From: Sphingomonas endophytica
Lineage (GTDB): Bacteria; Pseudomonadota; Alphaproteobacteria; Sphingomonadales; Sphingomonadaceae
Reading direction: 5' to 3'
DNA length: 64,000 bases
NCBI RefSeq assembly: GCF_001476895.1
Contig: NZ_LDTB01000006.1
Location: 1 to 64,000, forward strand
Shown here piece by piece: positions 9,525-18,589 of the stretch. The notes under the pieces are model-generated. The model searched no databases, was not told where the DNA came from, and saw only the letters and a list, made by a program, of their open reading frames with translations. A program made the position numbers and the translations under genes. Position 1 is the stretch's first letter. Every line of letters begins with the position of its first letter.

Positions 9525-9540
9525 CGTAACGGTCGTTACG
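9525..9540. promoter_or_regulatory. perfect 7-2-7 palindrome, possible operator
   Basis: CGTAACG-GT-CGTTACG, a perfect dyad in the promoter region of the minus-strand secreted-protein gene (about 140 nt upstream of its start). It looks like a binding site for a dimeric regulator; the regulator is unknown. Confidence 0.35.
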
Positions 9541-9551
9541 GCGTGCGGATC

Positions 9552-9583
9552 AAAAGAAAGGCCGCCCGGTTGCCCGGACGGCC
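9552..9583 (-). terminator. intrinsic terminator of the Met-rich lipoprotein gene
   Basis: On the minus strand: GGCCGTCCGG, 4-nt loop, CCGGGCGGCC (one G-T pair), then TTTCTTTT. It starts 28 nt past the stop codon. Confidence 0.85.
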
Positions 9584-9611
9584 CTTCGGATACAATCGCC
9601 GGTGCGGCAGA

Positions 9612-9869
9612 TTACATCGCGTTCGACATGCCGCCCATGTTCGACATCATCATGTCGTTGCCCATGGTGTCGTTGGCCATCGCGCCGCCGTTCATCGCGC
9701 CGTCGACGGCGGTCATGTTGTCGGTCATGGTGTCCATGCCCTCGGTGGCGTTCATGTCGGTGACCATGGTGTTGTCGACGTTCTCGGTCTTCGAGCCGCA
9801 AGCCGAAACCGCGAGGGCGGCGGCCGCGAGCGCCGAACCGGTCAGAACCTTGGTGATGACTGCACGCAT
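9612..9869 (-). CDS. methionine- and asparagine-rich small lipoprotein
   Basis: An 85-residue protein with a lipoprotein signal peptide (lipobox VSAC, lipidated Cys24, then GSK). The mature 61 residues are low-complexity: about 14 Met together with many Asn, Asp, Thr and Gly (for example NDTMGNDMMMSNMGGMSNAM), and no Cys beyond the lipid anchor. Such Met-rich periplasmic tails can bind Cu(I) or Ag(I); that is inference only. GGGAG lies 8 nt before the ATG and a strong terminator follows, so it is a monocistronic gene. Confidence 0.8.
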   Translation of the reverse strand: MRAVITKVLTGSALAAAALAVSACGSKTENVDNTMVTDMNATEGMDTMTDNMTAVDGAMNGGAMANDTMGNDMMMSNMGGMSNAM

Positions 9870-9961
9870 GAAATTGCTCCCTAGACTGTGGATTTGGCGA
9901 CCGACCGGCCGTTTTTTTGTTCCCAAACCGACGTGGACATTAATCGTAGATGACCGGCCCC

Positions 9962-10642
9962 TCAAGTCTCGTTTTCGCCAGCACAAATCAGGCTTTGGAG
10001 GAAGGCCTCGGCGGTGAACGCCAGAGCCGCGTCGAAAGTTGCAGTGTCGTGAACCATGCCCAGCGCCGCGGCGCTGGTCACCGGAAACTCGGCCAGTCCG
10101 CACGGGACGATCCCGGTGAAGTGCAGGAGATCGGGAGAAAGATTGACCGAGAAGCCGTGCAGCGTCACCCAGCGGCGGACACGGATGCCGATCGCGCCGA
10201 TCTTCGCCTCCGCACCGCTCGCATCGTGGGTCCAGATGCCGATCCGCCCTTCGGCGCGAAACGCCGTGATCCCCAGTCGCGCCAGCGCGGCGATCACCCA
10301 GCCCTCCACCGCATGGACGAAGCAGCGCACGTCGCGTCCGCGCCGGTTCAGGTCGAGCACCAGATAGCCGACGCGCTGGCCCGGCCCGTGATAGGTATAG
10401 CGTCCTCCGCGCCCGGCCGGCACGACCGGGAAGCGCGGATCGACCAGCTCGCGCGGGTCGGCGCTCGTGCCGGCGGTGTAGACGGGCGGATGTTCCAGCA
10501 GCCAGATCAGCTCGCGCGCGGTGCCGGCCGCGACCGCTGCGGCGCGCGCCTCCATCTCGGCCAGCGCGACCTGATAGTCGGTCAGCCCCGGCGATACCCG
10601 CCACTCGATCCCGTCCGGTCCGGGGGCGGGCTGTTCGATCAT
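9962..10642 (-). CDS. lipB: lipoyl(octanoyl) transferase
   Basis: A 226-residue enzyme that moves octanoyl groups from ACP to lipoyl domains. Seen are the [18 protein letters not shown] motif of the family, the catalytic Lys in AKIGAIGI and the catalytic Cys in [14 protein letters not shown]. The start at 10642 (MIEQPAPG) was chosen over an upstream in-frame ATG because homologues begin near here; the ribosome site is weak in either case. Divergent from the membrane-protein pair. Confidence 0.92.
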   Translation of the reverse strand: MIEQPAPGPDGIEWRVSPGLTDYQVALAEMEARAAAVAAGTARELIWLLEHPPVYTAGTSADPRELVDPRFPVVPAGRGGRYTYHGPGQRVGYLVLDLNRRGRDVRCFVHAVEGWVIAALARLGITAFRAEGRIGIWTHDASGAEAKIGAIGIRVRRWVTLHGFSVNLSPDLLHFTGIVPCGLAEFPVTSAAALGMVHDTATFDAALAFTAEAFLQSLICAGENET

Positions 10643-10758
10643 GTGTTCCACGTCGCGACAGATGCGGTGGCGCTCGCGGCTTGGCAAGCGGCGCGGCCAT
10701 TGCCAGTGGCAGGCGCACCGCCTAGGCCGCAGGCATCACGAGCGCGAACCGAGAGGCG

Positions 10759-11580
10759 ATGATGGTCAGGATCGGCGATATCTGGGATCGGACGGTGGAC
10801 GTCCTGCGCGGACGCGCCGGTATCCTCGCCACGATCGCCGCGCTCACCATCGTCCTGCCGGCCGTCGTCGGCACGGCGGTGCGGCTGCTGGTCGCGACCC
10901 GCGACCCGTGGCTGGTGCTGGTGCCGGCCGTGTCGCTGGCGAGCGTCGTCCTGATGATCCTCGGCGTTCTGGCGATGACCGCCGTGGCCAGCGATCCGGC
11001 GGTCGATCGCGCCGGCGCGTTCAGGATCGCCGTCCAGCGGCTGCTGCCGGCGCTCGGGATCGTCGTGGCGCTGATGGTGATCGCGGGCGTGCTGTTGACG
11101 CCGGCGGTCGTGCTGATGGCGCTGGCGGGGGTCAGCGTGAACAAGGCCGGCGGTGTGGTGGTGCCGGCGGTCGGCACCGGGCTGACCGCGGCGGCGGCAC
11201 TCGCGTTCCTGGCCACGGTCGCGCTGGGATTGTGGGTGAGCGCGCGGATCGTGCCGCTGTTCGGCATCGTCGTGAACGAACGGTGCGGACTGGGGGCGTT
11301 GCGCCGCAGCTTCGCGCTGTCGCGTGGCGCGACGCTGCGGCTGATCGGCGTGCTGCTCCTCTATGTCGTCGTGGCATTCGTCGTCGCGCTTGCCGCCACA
11401 TCGGTGGTCGGCGTTGTCGCGGGACTGACGCTGGGGCGGGAGTCCGTGGTCGCGGCGCTGATCATCGCGACGGTCAGCGCGATCGTCTCGGCGCTGACCA
11501 CGGTCGTGCAGTCGGTGTTCTACGCCCGCTTCTACGTCGCGGCGGTGGAGCGCGAGCAACGGATGGCGCCGCTGGTATGA
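10759..11580 (+). CDS. polytopic membrane protein (glycerophosphodiester-phosphodiesterase membrane-domain-like)
   Basis: A 273-residue protein with about six long hydrophobic segments and the amphipathic R(I/V)VPLFGIVVNERCGLGALRRSFALSRG pattern (around residues 170-195) seen in GlpQ-type membrane domains and related YciC/UPF0259-like proteins. No catalytic domain. Start at the first of two tandem ATGs, after GAGAGG. Its stop overlaps the start of the next membrane protein (ATGA), which is a diverged relative, so they may form a heteromer. Function unknown. Confidence 0.7.
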   Translation: MMVRIGDIWDRTVDVLRGRAGILATIAALTIVLPAVVGTAVRLLVATRDPWLVLVPAVSLASVVLMILGVLAMTAVASDPAVDRAGAFRIAVQRLLPALGIVVALMVIAGVLLTPAVVLMALAGVSVNKAGGVVVPAVGTGLTAAAALAFLATVALGLWVSARIVPLFGIVVNERCGLGALRRSFALSRGATLRLIGVLLLYVVVAFVVALAATSVVGVVAGLTLGRESVVAALIIATVSAIVSALTTVVQSVFYARFYVAAVEREQRMAPLV

Positions 11581-12323
11581 CGATCGGGTTCGCGGGACTT
11601 CTGTCGGTGGCGTGGCGGCTGTTGCGGCGCGATGCCGCGCTGCTGTTGCCGATCGTCGGGACGTTCGTCTTCCTGCCAGGCTTCGCGGCATTGTTGCTGT
11701 GCGATCCCGTGCCCCCGCTGCCCCCGTCGCCGCGCGACGAGATCGTGATGGAGGCGTGGATGCAGGCGGTGACGATCTGGGGACAGGGCAACGGGGTCTG
11801 GTTCCTGCTGGCCGAGCTGGTCGCCGCCTTCGGGCTGGCGGCGATCGCGCTGCTGCTGCTCGATCCGGATCGGGTGACGGTCGGACAGGCGCTGGGACAG
11901 GCGATGGTGCGGCTGGTCGCCTTCGTCATGGCATCGGTCGCGATCGCGGTGCCGGTCGCGATGGGGCTGTGGCTGCTGGTGCTGCCGGGGCTGTACCTTC
12001 AGGCGCGGCTGATCGTCGCGGTGCCCGCCATGGCGCGGCATCCGGCGCTGCGCCCGCTGGCCGCGCTGCGACTGAGCTGGAAGATGACGAAGGGGCTGGA
12101 CCGCGCGCTGACCGGTGCGCTGGTCGCGCTGTTCCTCGCGCAATGGATGGCGGTGTCGCCGCTGCTGCTGGCGGACGAGGCGTTGCGCCTGCCCGCCAGT
12201 GCCAATCCGCTCGCGCTCGCGCTCGTGGATGCGCTGATCGCGGGGATCGGCGCAGCTTATGCGCTTTCGACGCTGCTGCTCGGCGTCGTCGCCTACCGGG
12301 TGCGCGCCAGCAAGGGGACGTGA
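11577..12323 (+). CDS. polytopic membrane protein, paralogue of the preceding gene
   Basis: A 248-residue protein with five to six hydrophobic helices and a PGLYLQARLIVAVPAMARHP...ALRLSWKMTKG segment matching the same architectural signature as its upstream neighbour (arginine-containing helix, then S-x-x-x-T-K/RG). Translationally coupled to it by a 4-bp overlap. It converges with the minus-strand GNAT gene, overlapping its 3-prime end by 31 bp. Function unknown. Confidence 0.7.
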   Translation: MTIGFAGLLSVAWRLLRRDAALLLPIVGTFVFLPGFAALLLCDPVPPLPPSPRDEIVMEAWMQAVTIWGQGNGVWFLLAELVAAFGLAAIALLLLDPDRVTVGQALGQAMVRLVAFVMASVAIAVPVAMGLWLLVLPGLYLQARLIVAVPAMARHPALRPLAALRLSWKMTKGLDRALTGALVALFLAQWMAVSPLLLADEALRLPASANPLALALVDALIAGIGAAYALSTLLLGVVAYRVRASKGT

Positions 12324-12901
12324 GGCGCCGCGTCGGCGGGCAGCAGGCCGGTCACGCGCGGATCGACGAACGTCTCGACGGTGCGCCCGGTGGGGACGAA
12401 ACCCTGCGCGCGATAGAAGCCCAGCGCGCGGGGATGGTCGAGGGTGCAGGTGTGAAGCCACACCCGCGTCACCCCGGCGCGCCACGCCAGCATCAATGCC
12501 TGCGCCATCAGCCAGCGTCCCAGGCCGCGTCCGGCCAGTTCGGGTATCAGCGCGAAATAGCCGATCTCGCACGCGCCATCGGTGCGCAGGTCGAGTTCCA
12601 GCATGCCCACCTCGATGCCGGCGCGATCCAGCACCGCATAGACCTCGACACGCGGATCATGGATGATCGCGGTGAGCGCGGCATCGTCCATCACCAGTCG
12701 CGAGAACCACAGCCACGGCGCCCCGACCCGCCGGAACAGCGCCCGGTACTTGTCCAGCGCGGGACCATCCCAGCGCACCAGCCGCAACGGCGCATCCGGT
12801 AAAGCGCGGGCACGCGGCCGCTCGGTCATCTCCAGCGTGGTGACGATCGTCGCGACCTGATCGTCGGGAACGCGCGTCAGTCCGCCGGCCGTCACTCCCA
12901 T
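12293..12901 (-). CDS. GNAT-family N-acetyltransferase
   Basis: A 202-residue protein whose second half is a GNAT fold: the acetyl-CoA loop is visible as PELAGRGLGRWLM (Q/R-x-x-G-x-G/A) and the final strand-helix unit as NHPRALGFYRAQGF-like text (LDHPRALGFYRAQGF). Substrate unknown. The ATG at 12901 overlaps the 3-prime end of hemF by 10 bp, so the two are likely co-transcribed. Confidence 0.8.
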   Translation of the reverse strand: MGVTAGGLTRVPDDQVATIVTTLEMTERPRARALPDAPLRLVRWDGPALDKYRALFRRVGAPWLWFSRLVMDDAALTAIIHDPRVEVYAVLDRAGIEVGMLELDLRTDGACEIGYFALIPELAGRGLGRWLMAQALMLAWRAGVTRVWLHTCTLDHPRALGFYRAQGFVPTGRTVETFVDPRVTGLLPADAAPHVPLLARTR

Positions 12902-13734
12902 GTCGCCACCGGCGGCAGGCTCATCAGGATCGCGTCGATGTTCCCGCCGGTCTTCAGGCCGAACAGCGTCCCGCGATCGTAGACGAGGTTGAACTCGGCG
13001 TAGCGCCCCCGCCACGCGCGCTGCTGCGCGACATCCGCATCGGTGAACGGCATCGCCATGCGCCGCCGCACGATCCGGGGGTAGACGTCCAGGAACGCGC
13101 GCCCGACATCCTGCGTGAACGCGAAACTGGCGGCGAAATCGCCCTCCAGATGGTCATAGAAGATGCCGCCCACGCCGCGATGGACCTGTCGGTGCGGGAT
13201 GTAGAAATACTCGTCCGCCCACTTCTTGAATCGCGGATAATGATCCGGGTCGTGGGCGTCGCACGCACGCCGCAGCGTGGCGTGAAAATCCTCGGTATCC
13301 TCGGCGATCGGCAATGGCGGGTTCAGGTCCGCGCCGCCGCCGAACCAGCGCCGGGTCGTGACCAGGAAGCGCGTGTTCATGTGCACGGCCGGAACATGCG
13401 GATTCGCCATGTGCGCGACCAGGCTGATCCCGGTCGCGAAGAAGCGGGGATCCTCGCCCGCGCCGTGGATGGTCCGCGCGAAATCGCCCTCGAAGGTGCC
13501 GCCGACGGTCGAGACGTTGACGCCGACCTTCTCGAACACACGCCCCTTCATCACGCCGCGCACGCCGCCGCCGCCCGGCGATCCGCCCGGATCGGTGCGA
13601 TCCCAGGGGACATAGTCGAATCGCGCGTCGGATCCCGCCTCGCGCTCGATCGCCTCGAACTCGGCGCAGATCCGGTCGCGCAATTCCTCGAACCACTGAC
13701 GGGCGGCGGCCTGTTCGGTATCCAGCGTTATCAT
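12892..13734 (-). CDS. hemF: oxygen-dependent coproporphyrinogen III oxidase
   Basis: A 280-residue heme-pathway enzyme that decarboxylates coproporphyrinogen III using O2. Family motifs include GGGVRGVMKGRVFEKVGVN, the HMNTRF and WFGGGADLNPP segments, GGIFYDHLEGD and EFNLVYDRGT near the C-terminus. The start at 13734 follows AGGAA by 8 nt. First gene of a two-gene unit with the GNAT gene; divergent from the VirJ-like gene. Confidence 0.94.
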   Translation of the reverse strand: MITLDTEQAAARQWFEELRDRICAEFEAIEREAGSDARFDYVPWDRTDPGGSPGGGGVRGVMKGRVFEKVGVNVSTVGGTFEGDFARTIHGAGEDPRFFATGISLVAHMANPHVPAVHMNTRFLVTTRRWFGGGADLNPPLPIAEDTEDFHATLRRACDAHDPDHYPRFKKWADEYFYIPHRQVHRGVGGIFYDHLEGDFAASFAFTQDVGRAFLDVYPRIVRRRMAMPFTDADVAQQRAWRGRYAEFNLVYDRGTLFGLKTGGNIDAILMSLPPVATWE

Positions 13735-13801
13735 GGTGGCGGTTCCTAGCCCGTCGCGCGCCGCTGGCCAAGGCGGGGGCGGACTGGCACAGATCGGGGC
13801 C

Positions 13802-14569
13802 ATGAGTGCGAAATCCTTCTGGCGGGGCATCCGCGTCTCGCTCGTCAGTTCGGCGTTCGTCTGCGCCGCGGTCGGCGCGGCGGGCTATTTCGATCGCGAT
13901 CCCGTCCACGTCTATCCCGCGCGGTCACCGGCAAGGCCGATCGCGGTCGTCAACATCTCGGGCGACATGGGCCTGCGCTTCCTGATGGGCGCATCGACCT
14001 CGCGCGGATTGACCGAGCATCACATCCCGGTCGTCGGCATCTCGACCCCGGCGGTGTTCCGCACGAAGCGGACGCGGGCCGAGGTCGACGCCTTCATGGC
14101 GCAGGCGGTGCGCACCGCGATCGCGCGTACCGGGCGCGACCGGATCGTGGTGATGGGGCAGTCCTATGGCGCGGACATCGTCCAGACCGGGCTGGCGAAC
14201 CTGCCCGCCGAGCTCCGGCGGCACGTCGCCGCGATCGTCCTCGTGCTGCCCGGCGACAGCGTGTACTTCCGCGCCGACCCGACCGGCTGGGCCTATCACG
14301 GCACCCCCGACAGCGTGGCGAAGGATACCGCGGACACGCTCACCTGGGCACCGCTGACCTGCATCCAGGGGGCGGAGGAGGACGACAGCCTGTGCCCGCA
14401 ACTCCGCGTGCCGGGCGCGACCGTGATCGCGATGCCGGGCGGGCACAATATCCATCACGACGAGGCGGGGTTGCTCCGCCATGTCCTGACCGCGATCGCC
14501 AAGGTCACGCCGAAGGATGCGGGGGCGGATCAGTCGGCCACCCGTCCGTCTGCCGCAGTGCCTCGCTGA
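13802..14569 (+). CDS. AcvB/VirJ-like serine hydrolase
   Basis: A 255-residue protein with an N-terminal membrane anchor or signal (about residues 10-30) and an alpha/beta hydrolase domain of the bacterial virulence protein VirJ family. The nucleophile elbow is GQSYGAD, an early SGDMGLR replaces the usual SGDGGW, and the late His lies in GGHNIHHD. Agrobacterium AcvB of this family hydrolyses lysyl-phosphatidylglycerol, usually beside lpiA/mprF; no such synthase is adjacent here, so the substrate is open. The 3-prime end overlaps the convergent trmL by 65 bp. Confidence 0.75.
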   Translation: MSAKSFWRGIRVSLVSSAFVCAAVGAAGYFDRDPVHVYPARSPARPIAVVNISGDMGLRFLMGASTSRGLTEHHIPVVGISTPAVFRTKRTRAEVDAFMAQAVRTAIARTGRDRIVVMGQSYGADIVQTGLANLPAELRRHVAAIVLVLPGDSVYFRADPTGWAYHGTPDSVAKDTADTLTWAPLTCIQGAEEDDSLCPQLRVPGATVIAMPGGHNIHHDEAGLLRHVLTAIAKVTPKDAGADQSATRPSAAVPR

Positions 14570-14978
14570 CCAGCATCGCGCCGGCCACCGCGACGTTGAG
14601 CGAGCGCATCGCCGGCCGCATCGGCACCCGCACGCGCAGGTCGGCGCGATCATGGACGTGATCGGGAACGCCCGCGCCCTCGCTGCCGAGCAGCAGCACG
14701 TCGCCCCGCTCGAACCGCGCCTCGGGCAGCGGCACCGCGCCCTTGGTGGTGGCGAGCACGATCCGGCCCGTCACTCCGGACAGGAACGCGTCCCAGTCGA
14801 CGTGGCGGCGCACCTCGACATGGCCGGCATAGTCCATGCCCGATCGGGCGAGCGCGCGGTCGCTCCACGCGAATCCCATCGGCTCGATCAGGTCGATGCC
14901 GACATTCAGGCACGCGCCGAGCCGGAGCAGCGTGCCGACATTGCCCGCAATGTCGGGCTGGAAGAGCGCGATCCGCAT
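14505..14978 (-). CDS. trmL: tRNA (cytidine(34)-2'-O)-methyltransferase
   Basis: A 157-residue SPOUT-fold methyltransferase that modifies the wobble base of tRNA-Leu isoacceptors. Trefoil-knot motifs are present: NVGTLLRLGACLN, LLLGSEGAGVPD and RSLNVAVAGAMLVSEALRQ. The single-domain length fits TrmL rather than TrmH. Start at 14978 gives the standard MRIALFQPDIAGN. Confidence 0.9.
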   Translation of the reverse strand: MRIALFQPDIAGNVGTLLRLGACLNVGIDLIEPMGFAWSDRALARSGMDYAGHVEVRRHVDWDAFLSGVTGRIVLATTKGAVPLPEARFERGDVLLLGSEGAGVPDHVHDRADLRVRVPMRPAMRSLNVAVAGAMLVSEALRQTDGWPTDPPPHPSA

Positions 14979-15148
14979 GGCGGCGTCCTCTACGCCCGCA
15001 AAATGCTGTTGGCAAAGCGGCGGAGGCATGGCTATCAGGGCCGGAAAGGTCGCCGTGGGGACGGGCAGGCCGCTGGCGGGGAGCATCTGTGTCGCACGCG
15101 GCATCGGCCCACCCGCCGGACAGACGAACGGGCAGAGGTTGAACGCGA

Positions 15149-15733
15149 ATGGCGATGGCAGAGCAGGAAATCCCCTTGGGTGAAGATCCCGCGCCTTACC
15201 ATGAGGAGGCGCACGATCCGCGCCGCCGCGACTTCATCAATATCGCCGCGGTGTCCTTTGCCGGTGTCGGCGCGGTCGCGATCGTCCTGCCGCTCATCAA
15301 CCAGATGAACCCCTCCGCCGACGTGCTGGCGCTGTCGACGACCGAGATCGACATTTCGAAGATCGCACCCGGCCAGGCGATCAAGGCCAGCTTCCGCAAG
15401 CAGCCGCTGTTCGTCCGCAATCTGACGCCGAAGGAAATCGCCGAGGCCGATGCGGTGCCGCTCGGCGACCTGCGCGATCCGCAGACGCTGGAGGAGCGCA
15501 CGAAGGCCGGCAAGAAGAACTGGCTGATCACGCTGGGCGTCTGCACCCACCTCGGCTGCGTGCCGCTGGGCGCGGGCGAAGGCGAGAACAAGGGACCGTT
15601 CGGCGGCTACTTCTGCCCGTGCCACGGCTCGGCCTATGACACCGCGGCCCGCATCCGGCAGGGACCGGCGCCAAAGAACCTGACGGTGCCCGATTACACG
15701 TTCAATTCCGACACCGTCGTGACGGTCGGCTGA
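15149..15733 (+). CDS. petA: ubiquinol-cytochrome c reductase iron-sulfur subunit
   Basis: A 194-residue Rieske protein of the bc1 complex. A twin-arginine-like anchor ([17 protein letters not shown], residues about 28-44) precedes the single membrane helix, and the 2Fe-2S ligands are in CTHLGC and CPCHGS. AGAGG precedes the ATG. First gene of petABC, 14 nt before petB. Confidence 0.95.
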   Translation: MAMAEQEIPLGEDPAPYHEEAHDPRRRDFINIAAVSFAGVGAVAIVLPLINQMNPSADVLALSTTEIDISKIAPGQAIKASFRKQPLFVRNLTPKEIAEADAVPLGDLRDPQTLEERTKAGKKNWLITLGVCTHLGCVPLGAGEGENKGPFGGYFCPCHGSAYDTAARIRQGPAPKNLTVPDYTFNSDTVVTVG

Positions 15734-15747
15734 GGGGAGATAGAGAA

Positions 15748-17034
15748 ATGAGCTTTCCCTGGGCCAAGCATTACGAGCCGAAGCAGCCGCTGATGCGGTG
15801 GATGGACGAGAAGCTGCCGCTGCCGCGGCTCGTCTACAACGCGATCGGCGCGGGCTATCCGGTGCCGCGCAACCTCAACTATTTCTGGAACTTCGGCGTG
15901 CTCGCCGGGCTGGCGCTGGTCGTCCAGATCGTGACGGGCGTGGTGCTGGCGATGCATTATGCCGCCAATGCCGGGGTCGCCTTCGGCTCGGTCGAGAGCA
16001 TCATGCGCGACGTCAACGCGGGCTGGTTCCTGCGCTATGCGCATGCCAACGGCGCGTCGATGTTCCTCGCGGTCGTCTACATCCACATCGGGCGCGGGCT
16101 TTATTACGGGTCGTACAAGGCACCGCGCGAAATGGTGTGGCTGCTGGGTGTCGTGATCTTCCTGCTGATGATGGCGACCGCGTTCATGGGCTATGTCCTG
16201 CCATGGGGGCAGATGAGCTTCTGGGGTGCGCAGGTCATCACCGGCTTCTTCTCGGCGATCCCGCTGGTCGGCGAGACGATCCGCGTGTGGCTGCTGGGCG
16301 GGTTCGCGCCGGACAATGCCGCGCTGAACCGCTTCTTCTCGCTCCACTATCTGCTGCCGTTCGTGATCGCGGGCGTCATCATCCTGCACATCTGGGCGCT
16401 GCACATTCCGGGGTCGAACAATCCGACCGGCGTCGACGTGAAGGGTGAGCAGGACACGGTGCCGTTCCACCCCTATTACACCGCGAAGGACGGCGTCGGC
16501 GTCGGCGCGTTCTTCCTGGTGTTCGCGTTCTTCGTGTTCTTCTCGCCCAATCTGCTGGGCCACCCGGACAATTACATCGAGGCGAACCCGCTCTCGACGC
16601 CCGCGCATATCGTGCCGGAATGGTACTTCCTGCCGTTCTACGCGATCCTGAAGAGCTTCACCGCCGACTTCATCCTGCCGGCCAAGCTGTGGGGCGTGCT
16701 GGCGATGTTCGGCTCGATCCTGCTGCTGTTCTTCCTGCCGTGGCTCGATTCCTCGCCGGTCCGCTCGGCCAATTACCGCCCGACCTATCGCTGGTTCCTG
16801 GCGGTGCTGCTGATCGACGTGCTCGTGCTGGGCTATGTCGGCGGGGCGGAGGCGACCGCGCGTAACGTGATGATGGGGCAGATCGCGGCGGGTTATTATT
16901 TCGCGCACTTCCTCATCATCCTGCCGCTGGTGTCGGCGGCCGAGCGTCCGCGCCCGCTGCCGAACTCGATCACCGAGGCGGTGCTGGCCAAGCACGGCGG
17001 CACCAGCCCCGCGCAGACCGCGATGGCGAGCTGA
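15748..17034 (+). CDS. petB: cytochrome b of the bc1 complex
   Basis: A 428-residue membrane subunit with eight helices, including the quinol-site PEWY motif ([11 protein letters not shown]), the [24 protein letters not shown] helix region that holds heme-ligand histidines, and [19 protein letters not shown]. It carries the low- and high-potential hemes and the quinone sites. GGGGAGAT precedes the ATG. Confidence 0.96.
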   Translation: MSFPWAKHYEPKQPLMRWMDEKLPLPRLVYNAIGAGYPVPRNLNYFWNFGVLAGLALVVQIVTGVVLAMHYAANAGVAFGSVESIMRDVNAGWFLRYAHANGASMFLAVVYIHIGRGLYYGSYKAPREMVWLLGVVIFLLMMATAFMGYVLPWGQMSFWGAQVITGFFSAIPLVGETIRVWLLGGFAPDNAALNRFFSLHYLLPFVIAGVIILHIWALHIPGSNNPTGVDVKGEQDTVPFHPYYTAKDGVGVGAFFLVFAFFVFFSPNLLGHPDNYIEANPLSTPAHIVPEWYFLPFYAILKSFTADFILPAKLWGVLAMFGSILLLFFLPWLDSSPVRSANYRPTYRWFLAVLLIDVLVLGYVGGAEATARNVMMGQIAAGYYFAHFLIILPLVSAAERPRPLPNSITEAVLAKHGGTSPAQTAMAS

Positions 17035-17065
17035 GAACAGAGACGAAGAGGGGATTCGACAGGTC

Positions 17066-17908
17066 ATGGTTCGTCTCATTTCACTGCTGGTCGGTGCGGG
17101 GTTCGTCTTCGTGCTCGCGCTGGCGCTGTTCTTCACCGCCAAGGATGCGATCCAGAACCCGGCACCGCACACTGCGGAACATGCCTTCCACCAGCATCCC
17201 GAAAACATTCACCTGTCCTCGGCGGGCTTCTTCGGGAAGTTCGATCGCGAGCAGGTGCAGCGCGGGTTCCAGGTGTACAAGGAGGTCTGCGCCGCCTGTC
17301 ACTCGCTGAAGTACGTCGCCTTCCGCGACCTGCAGAAGATCGGCTATTCGGAGGCCGAGGTGAAGGCGATCGCCAACCAGTGGGTGATCGAACAGCCGAG
17401 CGTCAATCCGGAGACGGGTGAAGTGGCGACGCGCAAGAACCTGCCGTCGGATCACTTCCCGTCGCCGTTCGCCAACGAGGTCGCCGCGCGCGCCGCGAAC
17501 AACAATGCGCTGCCGCCCGACCTGTCGCTGATGACCAAGGCGCGCGAGGACGGCTCGAACTACGTCCATGCGCTGCTGATGGGGTACCGCGACCAGCCGG
17601 CCGAGCTGCTGCGCGAGTTCCCGGATGCGAAGACGCCGGACGGGCTGCACTACAATCCCTATTTCGCGAACCTCAATATCGCGATGCCGCCGCCGATCAC
17701 GTCGGACGGACAGGTGACGTACACGGACGGGACGAAGGCGACGAAGGACCAGATGGCGCGCGACGTCGCCGCCTTCCTGACCTGGACCGCAGAGCCCAAT
17801 CTGGAAGCGCGTCACGCGGCGGGTGTCGCGGCGATCATCTTCCTGCTGATCTTCGTGTATCTGACCTGGGGCGCGTATCAGAACGTCTGGCGCAACGTGA
17901 AGCACTGA
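17066..17908 (+). CDS. petC: cytochrome c1
   Basis: A 280-residue periplasmic c-type subunit anchored by a C-terminal helix (AAIIFLLIFVYLTWGAYQNVW). The heme attachment site is CAACH (VCAACHSLKYVAFRDL) and the axial Met region is near the YFANLNIAMPPP stretch. An N-terminal signal segment is present. Last gene of petABC, followed by a terminator. Confidence 0.95.
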   Translation: MVRLISLLVGAGFVFVLALALFFTAKDAIQNPAPHTAEHAFHQHPENIHLSSAGFFGKFDREQVQRGFQVYKEVCAACHSLKYVAFRDLQKIGYSEAEVKAIANQWVIEQPSVNPETGEVATRKNLPSDHFPSPFANEVAARAANNNALPPDLSLMTKAREDGSNYVHALLMGYRDQPAELLREFPDAKTPDGLHYNPYFANLNIAMPPPITSDGQVTYTDGTKATKDQMARDVAAFLTWTAEPNLEARHAAGVAAIIFLLIFVYLTWGAYQNVWRNVKH

Positions 17909-17983
17909 CCCGGGGGGCCGGGCGGTGCGTCGGCGCCGCGCGGACTCGCCATGTCCGACGACGTGGCCTTACGCATGACGAAG

Positions 17984-18016
17984 CGGCGACCGGGCACTCC
18001 CCCGGTCGCCGTTTTC
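17984..18016 (+). terminator. terminator of petABC
   Basis: CGGCGACCGGG, 6-nt loop, CCCGGTCGCCG, then TTTTC. A perfect 11-bp stem, 76 nt after petC and 16 nt before apt. Confidence 0.85.
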
Positions 18017-18032
18017 GTGTAGGTCAGCCGGC

Positions 18033-18563
18033 ATGAACGACGATCTCAAGGCGCTGATCCGCACCATTCCCGACTTCCCCAAGCCGGGTATCCAGTTTCG
18101 CGACATCACGACATTGCTGCTGTCGCCGACCGGGCTGGCGACGACCATCGAGCGGATGGCGGCGGCGGTCGACGGGCCGGTCGATCTGGTCGCCGGGGTC
18201 GAGGCGCGCGGCTTCCTGTTCGCCGCCGCGCTGGCGGTACCGCTGAACGCGGGCGTGCTGCTGATCCGCAAGGACGGCAAGCTGCCCGGCGCCACGATCG
18301 CCGAGGATTATGCCCTGGAATATGGGCAGGATCGGATCGCGATCCACGCCGACGCCTGCGCGCCCGGCGCGCGCGTGCTGCTGGTCGACGATCTGATCGC
18401 GACCGGCGGCACGGCGCGGGCGGCGGTACGGCTGTTGCGGAAGGCGGGCGCCAGCGTCACCCAGGCACAGTTCGTGGTCGATCTGCCCGACCTGGGCGGC
18501 GCCGACCTGCTGCGCGGCGAGGGGCTGTCGGTATCGTCGCTGGTGGCCTTCCCGGGGCATTAG
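18033..18563 (+). CDS. apt: adenine phosphoribosyltransferase
   Basis: A 176-residue purine-salvage enzyme making AMP from adenine and PRPP. The PRPP loop is VLLVDDLIATGGTARA and the N-terminal FPKPGIQFRDITTLL is typical of bacterial Apt. Monocistronic between the petABC terminator and a repeat region. Confidence 0.94.
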   Translation: MNDDLKALIRTIPDFPKPGIQFRDITTLLLSPTGLATTIERMAAAVDGPVDLVAGVEARGFLFAAALAVPLNAGVLLIRKDGKLPGATIAEDYALEYGQDRIAIHADACAPGARVLLVDDLIATGGTARAAVRLLRKAGASVTQAQFVVDLPDLGGADLLRGEGLSVSSLVAFPGH

Positions 18564-18589
18564 GATCGACAACCCGCGGCGCCGACGCC

